This document shows, piece by piece, positions 26,634-37,124 of a stretch of DNA of 64,000 nucleotides. This DNA is from an uncultured bacterium. GTDB taxonomy: Bacteria > Desulfobacterota > Binatia > UBA1149 > CAITLU01. The position numbers were made by a program, and so were the translations under genes. Position 1 is the first letter of the stretch. Each line of letters begins with the position of its first letter. The DNA lies in the NCBI GenBank assembly GCA_903893315.1, contig CAITLU010000008.1:40194-104193 (forward strand), written 5' to 3'. The notes below the pieces were generated by a model, which saw only the letters and a list, made by a program, of their open reading frames with translations, did not search any database and was not told the origin of the DNA.

Positions 26634-27803
26634 ATGTCTGAGCGCGGGCGCGTCCGGCTGCTGCCTTCACTCGAGACCATCGACGCCGGAGCCTGGAACT
26701 CGATGGTCGGCCCGGACGACCCGTTCGTCGAGTATGAGTTTCTGCGTGCGCTCGAGGACAGCGCCGTGGTCGGTCCCGGCACCACCTGGCAGCCCAGCTA
26801 TCTGACCCTGTGGGGCGAGGACGGCGACTGCTCGCGGCTACAAGGCGCGTTGCCTCTCTACGTCCGTTCCGATTCCTACGGCGAGTACATCTTCGACCAA
26901 GGTTGGGCCGAGGCCTACGCCAGGGCCGGCATCGCCTACTATCCCAAGGGCGTGGTGGCGGTGCCGTTCACACCGGTTACTGGGGCTCGGATACTTGTCG
27001 CGCCCGGCGTGAACTTCGCCGAAGGCGCCGGCGAGATGCTCGAAGCGCTGCCGCGAGTCGGCGCGGCCTTGGGTCTTTCAGGTGTTCACGTGCTGTTTGC
27101 ACGCAAGGCCGAGCACGACCTGCTGGTTTCGCGCGGCTTTCTCTCGCGCATCACGCATCAGTACCACTGGGAAAACCGCGACTATCGCCGTTTTGACGAC
27201 TACCTTGCCGATTTACGCTCCAAGAAGCGCAAGCAGGTGCTGCACGAGCGCGCCGAGGTGGCGGCTCAGGGCCTTCGCATCGAACTCCTGTGCGGCGATC
27301 AGATCGAGCCCGAACACGTCGAGGCGGTGTGGCGCTTCTATGCCGACACCACCGAACGCAAGTGGTCGCAGCCTTACCTGAACCGGTCGACGTTCGCGCA
27401 ACTGGCTCTGACGTTTCGCCGCCGTCTGGTACTGGTGCTGGCCCACGACGGCACTCGCTATGTGGGCGGGACCTTCAATGTGCGCGGTAAGAACTCGCTG
27501 TTCGGCCGTTACTGGGGAACCACGGGGAACTATCCTTCTCTGCATTTCGAGTGCTGCTACTGGCGACTGATCGAGTACGCGATCGAGCAGGGCATCGCTC
27601 TGGTGGAGGCCGGGGCCCAGGGTGAGCACAAGTTCCTCCGCGGTTTCGCGGCCCGGCCCACTTACAGCGCCCACTGGATCGCCGACTCCGGCGGGGCCCG
27701 TGCCATCGGCGATTTCCTGCATCTGGAGCGCGAACAGAACCTGAAGCTGATCGAAGCCTATAACCGCGTGTCGCCGGTCAAGAGTGAGCGCTCCCGGCCG
27801 TGA
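26634..27803 (+). CDS. FemAB-like / GNAT-superfamily aminoacyl- or acyltransferase (PF04339 type)
   Basis: 389 residues from the ATG at 26634. SLETIDAGAWNSMVGPDDPFVEYEFLRALEDS near the start and LVEAGAQGEHKFLRGFAARPTYSAHWI near the end are hallmarks of the family annotated as peptidoglycan-biosynthesis (FemAB-like) proteins, two tandem GNAT folds. The biochemical role of bacterial members is not established. No ribosome-binding site precedes the ATG; instead a 16-codon frame beginning at 26591 ends across this start, suggesting coupling. An upstream in-frame TTG at 26601 is a less likely start. Confidence 0.88.
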   Translation: MSERGRVRLLPSLETIDAGAWNSMVGPDDPFVEYEFLRALEDSAVVGPGTTWQPSYLTLWGEDGDCSRLQGALPLYVRSDSYGEYIFDQGWAEAYARAGIAYYPKGVVAVPFTPVTGARILVAPGVNFAEGAGEMLEALPRVGAALGLSGVHVLFARKAEHDLLVSRGFLSRITHQYHWENRDYRRFDDYLADLRSKKRKQVLHERAEVAAQGLRIELLCGDQIEPEHVEAVWRFYADTTERKWSQPYLNRSTFAQLALTFRRRLVLVLAHDGTRYVGGTFNVRGKNSLFGRYWGTTGNYPSLHFECCYWRLIEYAIEQGIALVEAGAQGEHKFLRGFAARPTYSAHWIADSGGARAIGDFLHLEREQNLKLIEAYNRVSPVKSERSRP

Positions 27804-27894
27804 GCGTCGGCCTCGCATCCGGCAGCGCGTTGAAAATACCACTCTTGTCGCCGGCTGTTCCGACCCCACTGCGTTGTTATTGACACCGCAGGCG

Positions 27895-27922
27895 TTGACC
27901 GAGGCCCTTGCCTGACTAGAAT
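27895..27922 (+). promoter_or_regulatory. Candidate promoter of clpS giving a leaderless mRNA
   Basis: TTGACC at 27895-27900, 16 bases, then TAGAAT at 27917-27922. Seven bases separate the -10 from the clpS ATG at 27930, so transcription should begin at or next to the start codon. No ribosome-binding site is present. Confidence 0.5.
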
Positions 27923-27929
27923 CGACGCA

Positions 27930-28259
27930 ATGTCCGAACCGAAAGTTCCCGCCAAGATGGATCCGGGTCAGCTCCTGGTTCAGGAGAAGGCCCGCGTCAA
28001 GCGCCCGCCGATGTATGCGGTGGTGCTGCTGAACGACGACTACACGCCGATGGAGTTCGTGATCTGGGTACTGCAAGGGGTGTTCTACAAGACGCCCGAC
28101 GAGGCCTCACGGCTGACACTGCAAGTCCACAATGAGGGCCGCGGCATAGCCGGGGTCTTCACTCACGACGTCGCTCGTACCAAGGTTTTGCAGGTCGAGC
28201 AGCTGGCCCGCGAGCACGAGCATCCGCTCCAGTGCGAGATCGAGGCCTGCGAAGGGTAG
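27930..28259 (+). CDS. clpS: ClpS, N-end rule adaptor of ClpAP
   Basis: 109 residues. [27 protein letters not shown] carries the conserved NDDxTPMEFV motif that binds bulky N-terminal residues, and [21 protein letters not shown] and the C-terminal CEIEACEG complete the fold. It delivers N-degron substrates to ClpA. The stop is three bases before the clpA start. Confidence 0.97.
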   Translation: MSEPKVPAKMDPGQLLVQEKARVKRPPMYAVVLLNDDYTPMEFVIWVLQGVFYKTPDEASRLTLQVHNEGRGIAGVFTHDVARTKVLQVEQLAREHEHPLQCEIEACEG

Positions 28260-28262
28260 CCG

Positions 28263-30608
<2,346 letters not shown>

Positions 30609-30685
30609 ACGAGCTTCCGGGCCGGCGCGTTGTGGCGAGGCGCGGCGCGGCGACCGATACCGACGAGGATGGACGAGCAACCGCG

Positions 30686-31066
30686 ATGGGCGCGCGCTGG
30701 CACGAATACAAGATCGCGGGAGGCTGGACGGTTCTTGCCGGGCGCACCGACGCCGACAACGACTACCTGTCACTGAAACTCGCACGGCCGGTCGATTGGT
30801 GGTTCCACGTGCGTGGTATGCCCGGCTCGCACGTGGTGCTTCAGGTCGGTGACGGCGGTGAACCCGACCGCGCGGCCCTCGAAGCTGCCGCCGCGGTCGC
30901 GGCCTGGCACAGCAAGGCGCGAGGCGGTGGCGTGGTGCCGGTGACGGGAACTCTTGCCGTCAACGTGACCAAGCCGCGCGGCGCCGAGCGGGGCACCGTT
31001 TCGATCCGCAAGGAACGAGTATTCAAGGTGAGGCCGGCCATCCCGGCAGATGAGGAAGAGGTGTGA
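30686..31066 (+). CDS. Stand-alone NFACT-R (DUF814) RNA-binding domain protein
   Basis: 126 residues from the ATG at 30686 (MGARWHEYKIAGGWTVLAGR); a GTG at 30632 would add 18 low-complexity residues. The segment GGWTVLAGRTDADNDYLSLKLARPVDWWFHVRGMPGSHVVLQ is the NFACT-R fold found at the C-terminus of RqcH/Rqc2/Tae2 proteins that bind tRNA on stalled 60S/50S ribosomes. Only this domain is present; the N-terminal, HhH and coiled-coil parts are missing. It sits 77 bases after clpA and overlaps the next gene, so a ribosome or protein quality-control link is possible. Confidence 0.85.
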   Translation: MGARWHEYKIAGGWTVLAGRTDADNDYLSLKLARPVDWWFHVRGMPGSHVVLQVGDGGEPDRAALEAAAAVAAWHSKARGGGVVPVTGTLAVNVTKPRGAERGTVSIRKERVFKVRPAIPADEEEV

Positions 31067-31995
31067 GCGTGAGCGACGCAGACTCGATCACCAAGGCCGC
31101 GGCCGGTGCAGCCGCGAGCGGCGATGCCGGCGGCAAGGCCACGCGCGTCGTCACGTCGTCGATGCTCGGAATGGGGATGCCCGACAAAGCCCGCTGGTCC
31201 GAGCGTGTGACCGCAGTCCTCGGTCTCAACCCGGGCGTGTTCGCCGGCCCCGGCACCAATACCTTCGTTGTCGGTAAAGGCCGCCGCCGTCTGCTGCTCG
31301 ATGCCGGTCAGGGCGCCGGCGGCTACGACGATCTGCTCGAACTCGCGTTGAAGCAGGACTGCGACGGCGCTGAACTCGATCGCATCGTCATCACCCATGC
31401 CCACCCCGATCACATCGGCGGGGTCGAGCAGGTGCGCGCCCGCTTCGGCGCGCTCGCGGTCGAAAAGATGCCGCTTGAGCGCAACGACCTCGGAATCGAA
31501 GTGAAGAAACTGGGCCACGGCGCCGTCGTCGAAACCGAAGGCGCCACGCTCGAAGCGATCTGGACTCCCGGTCACGCGGGCGATCACCTGTGCTTCTTCA
31601 TGCGCGAAGACAGAACGCTGTTTTCGGGCGACATGGTGCTCGGCGCCGGCACCACGGTGATTCCTCCCGACGGTGACCTCGACGATTATCTCGCATCGCT
31701 GCGGCGCCTGCTCGAACTCGATGCCGAACGCATCTTTCCGGCTCACGGTCCGGTCATCGAGGATCCGCAGAGGAAGATTTCCGAATACCTGGCTCACCGC
31801 GCGCTGCGTGACGAACAGATTCTCGAAGGTCTGCGTGCCGGCTTGACCAGGACAGATGGACTCGTGCGCCGCATCTACGTCGATGTGCCCGAGTTTCTTT
31901 ACGGCGCCGCCGGCGTGTCGGTCGAGGCCCACCTGCGACGCATGGTGAAGCTGGGACGCGTACGTCACGAAGATACGCAGTGGGTACTGGTTTGA
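31063..31995 (+). CDS. MBL-fold metallo-hydrolase (LACTB2-like)
   Basis: 310 residues from a GTG at 31063 overlapping the previous stop, with GAGGAAGAG just upstream. NPGVFAGPGTNTFVVG precedes the metal motif THAHPDHIGG (HxHxDH), followed by TPGHAGDH and LFSGDMVLG, and a winged-helix-like C-terminus (VSVEAHLRRMVKLGRV), which together are typical of LACTB2-like hydrolases, some of which are endoribonucleases. The first 30 residues are a variable Ala/Gly-rich extension. Likely binds two zinc ions in the cytoplasm. Confidence 0.92.
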   Translation: MSVSDADSITKAAAGAAASGDAGGKATRVVTSSMLGMGMPDKARWSERVTAVLGLNPGVFAGPGTNTFVVGKGRRRLLLDAGQGAGGYDDLLELALKQDCDGAELDRIVITHAHPDHIGGVEQVRARFGALAVEKMPLERNDLGIEVKKLGHGAVVETEGATLEAIWTPGHAGDHLCFFMREDRTLFSGDMVLGAGTTVIPPDGDLDDYLASLRRLLELDAERIFPAHGPVIEDPQRKISEYLAHRALRDEQILEGLRAGLTRTDGLVRRIYVDVPEFLYGAAGVSVEAHLRRMVKLGRVRHEDTQWVLV

Positions 31996-32135
31996 AGTTC
32001 GCAAGTCTCGCGGTCCAAGGCCGTGCGGCGGCGCCTGGCAGTGGATTCATCCGACGTTTATTGTTCACGGTCGAGGCCGTGCTACGGTTCCGTCCCGACG
32101 GCGATCGACGCCATGATCTGAAGGAGAGGATTTCG

Positions 32136-32936
32136 ATGAATACGAACCTGACATCCATTCGACGCGCGGCGGCGGTTGCCGCTGCGGTGGCTATCACTTT
32201 GGGGCTGGCCGCTCACGCTTCCGCGCAGGTCTGCGGTGACGTTACCGGCGACAATGAAGTGAGGGCATCCGACGCGCTCATGGTGCTCAGGAAAGCGGTA
32301 GGCCAGCCCAACGTCCAGCTTGTATGCACGGATCAATGTGCAGCACTGGAAACGCGCATCGCCGCTCTCGAAGCGTTGCTGGCCGAGGTCTCGAAGGTCG
32401 GCAGCAACCTGGTGGTGACGGGACTCAACCTCCAGATCGTCGACGGCAGCGGAGACACGGACGGTCCTCCGAACGGTCTCGGTAATCTCATCGTCGGTTA
32501 CAATGAACACCCGCTTGACCCGCCGCAGGCTCGCAGCGGTTCGCACAACATCGTCGTCGGCATGGGGAACGGCTATTCGAGTTACGGCGGACTGGTCGCG
32601 GGCTTGGACAACGTAATTTCCGGACCGATGGCGAGCGTGAGCGGGGGAAACGAGAACCTCGCCAGTGATTGGTGTTCTTCGGTCGGCGGCGGCTATCAGA
32701 ACGAAGCGGGCGCCATGACCGCCTCGGTCAGCGGCGGAAGATACAATTTCGCCAGTGGACTGGACTCGTCGGTCAGCGGCGGCGGCAGCAACGTTGCCAA
32801 TGGGGAAAGAGCCTCTGTGACCGGCGGTTACGAAAACACCGCCAGCGGAGATGATTCGTCAATCAGCGGGGGCAGCTATCACGACGTAGGCGGGCAGGAC
32901 GATTGGCGAGCCGGCAGTCTGTTCGAGGATCAGTGA
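32136..32936 (+). CDS. Secreted protein with dockerin-like loop and YadA-head-like repeats
   Basis: 266 residues from the ATG at 32136, after a GGAGAGGA site. A signal peptide (AAAVAAAVAITLGLAAHASA) is followed by a single dockerin-like half (residues 33-64), with D35, T37, D39, E41 and D46 spaced as in a calcium loop and then ALMVLRKAVG. A short coiled coil follows (ALETRIAALEALLAEVSKV) and then six 15-16-residue repeats (167-256) of the type SVSGGxxNxASG, like the trimeric-autotransporter head. There is no membrane anchor at the C-terminus, so it is not a complete autotransporter. Confidence 0.78.
   Translation: MNTNLTSIRRAAAVAAAVAITLGLAAHASAQVCGDVTGDNEVRASDALMVLRKAVGQPNVQLVCTDQCAALETRIAALEALLAEVSKVGSNLVVTGLNLQIVDGSGDTDGPPNGLGNLIVGYNEHPLDPPQARSGSHNIVVGMGNGYSSYGGLVAGLDNVISGPMASVSGGNENLASDWCSSVGGGYQNEAGAMTASVSGGRYNFASGLDSSVSGGGSNVANGERASVTGGYENTASGDDSSISGGSYHDVGGQDDWRAGSLFEDQ
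32634..32903 (+). repeat. Six 45-48-base coding repeats (SVSGG-type)
   Basis: Units begin ASVSGG, SSVGGG, ASVSGG, SSVSGG, ASVTGG and SSISGG, each followed by an N-x-A-S/N-G turn. Units are degenerate at DNA level, which argues for long-standing selection rather than recent duplication. Confidence 0.75.
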
Positions 32937-33137
32937 TCGCGAGCAGTCCGCCGCGAGTTACGCTTTTCACTGACGGCGTGTGCTGACTGACAGGCTTGAA
33001 CGGCAGCGTCGCCGCTGCCGGCGTAGTTCCGCGCTTGGAGGGACATAGGCAGCGCGATCGTGCGTGTGTTCTTCGCTGCTGCTCGATGCCGGCGGCGGTG
33101 GAGTCGGGGGCTTTCGCGCGCTAGCGTCCGCCGCTTC

Positions 33138-34739
33138 ATGTCGGCCGACCAGCGCAAACAACCGAAGAACGGGAACGACTCTGGTGACGGATCGACGGCC
33201 GCGGCCTCGCCGGCGCGTGGTCCGTCCTCGCGAGGCGGTTACTTGGAGGATCAGGGCGAGAGCGACTTCGACCTCGTCGACGCCCTGGCCGAGGCGCCTG
33301 ATGCCGAAGTGGCCGCGGCTCTTCCGGGCGCCGGCCTGGCGGCGGCGGCCACCGTCCGTTTCCTGCGCCGGGTGAGCGGTTTTGCCAATGCCCGCGGTCG
33401 CGAGATCTGGCATCTGGCTCTTCCGATCATGCTCTCGCAGGTGCTGGTAAGCTTCGTCGGTCTCGTCGACATCGCGATGGTAGGCCGCCTCGGCGCCATC
33501 GACGTCGCTGCCGTCGGCTACGCCACGCAGCTCTACTTCATGTCGCAGTCGGCGCTGTTCGCGGTCGGCTTCGCCTGCGTGGCGCTGATGGCACGCGCGA
33601 TCGGCGGCGGTGACCATGCCCGGGCCCGCGCGGCGTTGGCTGCGTCACTGGGTGCGGCGGTGCTGACCGCGGGCGTTGTCGCATCGGTGGTGCTGGTGGC
33701 TCCGCGTGCGGTGCTTGCGTGGCTCAATGCGTCCCCCGAAGTCGCGGAGCTGACGATACCGTACATGCGGTTGCTGTTCGTTTCGTCGTTGCTGCTGGCA
33801 GTGTCACTGACGCTCGAACACGGCCTCAGGGCCGATCGCGACACCTCGACGCCGATGCGCATCGCTTTCCTGGTGACCGTGGTCAAGGTCGCACTCAACG
33901 TATTGCTGATCTTCGGCCTGCTGGGTGCGCCGCGTCTCGGCATCATCGGTGCAGGGATCGCGACGGTGGTGTCACAGGTGGTGGCCGTCTCGCTTTTCGT
34001 CTGGGTGATCCGCCACCGCGACGCGGGCGGAGCAGTGGCGCTGCGCGCCGCCGATTTTGCGGCCGCGCGCGGCATGCTCTGGGACGTCATCAAGGTTGCG
34101 ATGCCCGGAGTCGGCGAGCGCGTGGTGCTCAACATGGCGCTGCTCGGCTACTTTGCCGTGCTCGGCGGCTACGGCACGGTTGCGATCGCGGCCTATACCG
34201 TCGGGGTCCGTATCCTGGCCTTCTCGTGGATTCCCGGCACCGGTTTCGGCGCTGCCGCGGCCACCCTGATCGGTCAGTCGCTCGGCGCCGGAGACGGCGA
34301 TGGCGCCGAGCGTACCGGTTGGATGGCAGCGCGCATCGCGCTGGTGGCGGCTGTCGTGCTCGGTTTCGTCGGCGGCGTCGCACGCGAGCCGCTCGCGCGC
34401 CTGTTCACCAACGACGCCGCGACCATCGAAGCCCTCGGCCCGTTCATGCTGATATTGGCTCTTGCGCAGCCGATGATGCAGGTGCACTTCACGCTCGGCG
34501 GCGCCCACCGAGGCGCGGGCGACACGTGGACTCCGCTGCTCGCGGCGGCGGTCGGCAACTGGGGATTTCGCGTGCCTGTGGCGACCTTCATCGCCGCTCA
34601 TCACATGTCGCTGATCTGGGTGTGGTCGGCGTTGCTCTTCGATCACGGCGCACGCGCGGTGTGGCTGGGCATCGCGTTTCGCGGCGGCCGCTGGAAGAGA
34701 AAGGGATTGAGAGGTTCGCGCGCCGTGCCTCACGCGTGA
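33138..34739 (+). CDS. MATE-family multidrug/sodium efflux transporter
   Basis: 533 residues from the ATG at 33138. After about 85 hydrophilic, Ala/Gly/acidic residues come twelve membrane segments with MATE patterns (EIWHLALPIMLSQVLVSFVGLVDIAMVGRLGA and, in the second half, VAMPGVGERVVLNMALLGYFAVLGGYGTVAIAAYTVG). It exports cationic drugs or metabolites in exchange for Na+ or H+. The long N-terminal extension is unusual for the family and could be a mis-set start, but no later methionine precedes helix 1 closely. Confidence 0.92.
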   Translation: MSADQRKQPKNGNDSGDGSTAAASPARGPSSRGGYLEDQGESDFDLVDALAEAPDAEVAAALPGAGLAAAATVRFLRRVSGFANARGREIWHLALPIMLSQVLVSFVGLVDIAMVGRLGAIDVAAVGYATQLYFMSQSALFAVGFACVALMARAIGGGDHARARAALAASLGAAVLTAGVVASVVLVAPRAVLAWLNASPEVAELTIPYMRLLFVSSLLLAVSLTLEHGLRADRDTSTPMRIAFLVTVVKVALNVLLIFGLLGAPRLGIIGAGIATVVSQVVAVSLFVWVIRHRDAGGAVALRAADFAAARGMLWDVIKVAMPGVGERVVLNMALLGYFAVLGGYGTVAIAAYTVGVRILAFSWIPGTGFGAAAATLIGQSLGAGDGDGAERTGWMAARIALVAAVVLGFVGGVAREPLARLFTNDAATIEALGPFMLILALAQPMMQVHFTLGGAHRGAGDTWTPLLAAAVGNWGFRVPVATFIAAHHMSLIWVWSALLFDHGARAVWLGIAFRGGRWKRKGLRGSRAVPHA

Positions 34740-34769
34740 AAGGCCTGCGCTCTGCGACGGTGCGCGGAG

Positions 34770-36200
34770 TCAGTCGCGACGGTTAGCCGAGTTGGCGACC
34801 GACAGCGCCGCGATACTGCTGGACATTTCTTCGGTGTGGCCGGTTCGCAGACGCTGACCGGCAAGGGCCGCCGACAAAGGCCTCTGCACCGCTTCGCTGG
34901 TCAGCGGTGTGTCGAGTGCGACGAGCAAGCGCGCGAGCTTGACGGTGATGTGCGCGATGGCGGGCCGGATCTGGGTGTCGAGGTCGAAGAGCGCAGTGGC
35001 TGTCTTCTGCGCGTCGATTTCGATTTCGGCTCCGGCTGTGTTCGGCGACTCCACCGCGGAGCCGGACTGCGACGTAGCGCTTCGCGCGTCCTTGCGTTGT
35101 CTGGCCTGTTGCTCCTGCGCATATCGGCGGTCGGCCAGGCGCTGCTGGATTTCCTTGCCGGCTTCGATCATCGCGCGAAAGAGCGTGCGCACCGGTTCGG
35201 GGTCGGGAGGCGGACGTGACGCCGCTTTGGCGGCCGCAGTCACCGCGGCCACCGCGGCGTCGAGGACCCGCTGTTCCTGCGCGCTGTCCTGTACGGGCAG
35301 CGCCGCCTTGTCTTTGGCGGCCCACACCAGCGGCATGATCGACATACGTTCGACGATGGCGTTGATCAGTGCGGGAAGCGGCGCGGACACGGGCGCGCCG
35401 CCGGCCTCGCCGGTGATGCCGGCCCGCAGGCGGGCCAGCGTACCGTCGTGTTCGTGAGCGAGCAGCCAGGTGTCGAGTTCGGCGGCGAGGTCTTCGCGAT
35501 CGGCACGAACCAGGTAGGCTTTGCGATCGTCGCTGAGCGGCCCGATGCGAACCACGTCTGCGGCGCCTGCGGCCCACTGTTTTTCTTCGAGGTTGTCGGT
35601 CACCACTGCGTCGGTCCAGCGGTCCAGCAATGCCATGTGCACCGCATCGTTGTTGGGCAGAGCGATGATCTGCGCAGCGGGGAACACCTTGCGCGCCACG
35701 CCTTCGAGGTAGCCGCCGGCGTTGACGGCGATGCGGCGATCACGGCGGTTCAGTTGCCCTATGGATGTTGCGTGGGCGCCGCTCCAGGAAAGCGCGACGG
35801 CATACGAGGCGACTACCGGTATCGTGAAGCGTCCGATCACCGAGCGGTCGCCACGCATGGTGACTCCGCTCATGGCAACGTCGAAACGGCCGGCCGCCAG
35901 GTCGTGCGCGAGATCCGGCCACTTGAAGGGCACGAACTCGAGGCTGTAGCCGCGGTCGTTCGCGAAGCGGCGGGCAACTTCGATGTCGAGGCCGCTGTAG
36001 TTGCCGGCTCCGGTGGCGGCATCGTCGGCCGGTGTCAGCAGGCTGAACGGAGTGTAGTCTCCCGAGGTCCCGACGCGCAGCAGCGGCGCGGTCTGCGCCG
36101 CCGCTGCCCCCGCGCCCTGCGCCGGCCACGCCCCAACGCCGGTCAGGGCCGCAACGACAAGCGCGGCGAGAAGCGCGATTTTGCCGCTGTGCCTGGTCAT
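34770..36200 (-). CDS. Periplasmic fusion: cyclohexadienyl dehydratase-like (PheC) + gamma-class chorismate mutase (AroQ)
   Basis: 476 residues. A signal peptide (IALLAALVVAALTGVGAWPAQG) precedes a solute-binding-type domain (about 40-262) with the PheC/PBPb features LRVGTSGDYTPFS, YSGLDIEVARRFA, FDVAMSGVTMRGDRS and IAVNAGGYLE. Residues 275-360 match AroQ-gamma: LINAIVERMSIMPLVWAAKDKAALPVQDS, then R311, E350 and Q352, in the pattern of secreted chorismate mutases, followed by a helical tail. Together these would convert chorismate to prephenate and then to phenylpyruvate (or arogenate to phenylalanine) outside the cytoplasm. Confidence 0.87.
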   Translation of the reverse strand: MTRHSGKIALLAALVVAALTGVGAWPAQGAGAAAAQTAPLLRVGTSGDYTPFSLLTPADDAATGAGNYSGLDIEVARRFANDRGYSLEFVPFKWPDLAHDLAAGRFDVAMSGVTMRGDRSVIGRFTIPVVASYAVALSWSGAHATSIGQLNRRDRRIAVNAGGYLEGVARKVFPAAQIIALPNNDAVHMALLDRWTDAVVTDNLEEKQWAAGAADVVRIGPLSDDRKAYLVRADREDLAAELDTWLLAHEHDGTLARLRAGITGEAGGAPVSAPLPALINAIVERMSIMPLVWAAKDKAALPVQDSAQEQRVLDAAVAAVTAAAKAASRPPPDPEPVRTLFRAMIEAGKEIQQRLADRRYAQEQQARQRKDARSATSQSGSAVESPNTAGAEIEIDAQKTATALFDLDTQIRPAIAHITVKLARLLVALDTPLTSEAVQRPLSAALAGQRLRTGHTEEMSSSIAALSVANSANRRD

Positions 36201-36210
36201 GCCGGGGGTT

Positions 36211-37041
36211 CTACTTCCAGGCGACCAGATACACTATCCACGCCGGATCGGCGTCGCCGCGTTCGCGTTTGCGATAGACCCCGTTGCCGTCACCGGTCTT
36301 GCGGTCGGTGCCTTCCCAGTAGACGTCGGCGCCGCTGAACCCGGCTTCGAGCAGCAGTTCGCGCAACTCCGGCAGCGTCCACAGCCTCCACTCGTAGCGG
36401 AAGGCGTTCTTCAGCTCCGAGCCGTCCTTGAAGCGGAAGTGGATCGCGTACTTGCAGTGATGACTGACGGGATCGAAGTCGAGCTGGCTCCACACGTACT
36501 TGAAACCGCGAAACGACGTGGTTTCCTCACGGTCGTCTTCCATCACTTCGGAGCCGCCCAGGGCATCGAGCACCAGCAGGCCCTCGTCGCCGAGATGGCG
36601 CCGGGCGTGGATGAAGTAATCCCTGAGTTCCCGGCGGGTCTCGAAACAAAAATACGAGAAGTTCTGGGCGGAGATGATGTCGGCCTTGGCGCGCGTGGTG
36701 CGCACGTCACCTTCGATCAGACGCAGGCGGTCAGCGGCCCCGGCCTTGAGCTTCGGCATCAGCTTGCGGCGGCCCCATTCGAGCGGCTCCGGGTCGAGGT
36801 CGACGCCGATGGCGCTGCGGTCCGAGCGGCTCTTGACCCACTCGTAGCAGACCAGCGCGGTGCCGCAGAAGTCCTCTCGCAGTACCTGCGGGCGGCGCCC
36901 GTAGTGGTTGCGGAAGGCCCGGTCGAAGAAGGCTACTTCGACGTCGGGTGACTGCACTGACTGGATGTATAGATCGTACTTGTCGGCACGGGAGGCCAGT
37001 GTGCCGGCGGTGGTCTTGGACGAGGGTTTGTTGCGAGGCAT
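36211..37041 (-). CDS. Class I SAM-dependent methyltransferase
   Basis: 276 residues. VLREDFCGTALVCYEWVKS is the SAM-binding strand/loop region of a small family that keeps EDFCGTA in place of the usual GxGxG, followed by IGVDLDPEPLEWG (acidic ribose-binding residue) and IEGDVR. NFSYFCFETRRELRDYF may form the catalytic region. Substrate unknown. It lies 10 bases upstream of the PheC-AroQ gene on the same strand, so they may be co-transcribed. Confidence 0.87.
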   Translation of the reverse strand: MPRNKPSSKTTAGTLASRADKYDLYIQSVQSPDVEVAFFDRAFRNHYGRRPQVLREDFCGTALVCYEWVKSRSDRSAIGVDLDPEPLEWGRRKLMPKLKAGAADRLRLIEGDVRTTRAKADIISAQNFSYFCFETRRELRDYFIHARRHLGDEGLLVLDALGGSEVMEDDREETTSFRGFKYVWSQLDFDPVSHHCKYAIHFRFKDGSELKNAFRYEWRLWTLPELRELLLEAGFSGADVYWEGTDRKTGDGNGVYRKRERGDADPAWIVYLVAWK

Positions 37042-37124
37042 CCGCCCCTTTAGCTAGAGCAGCATCGCAAGGACAGCGAACATGTGCGGCGCGGCGGGTC
37101 TGAGCGTCAGTTGCGGGCTCTGCA

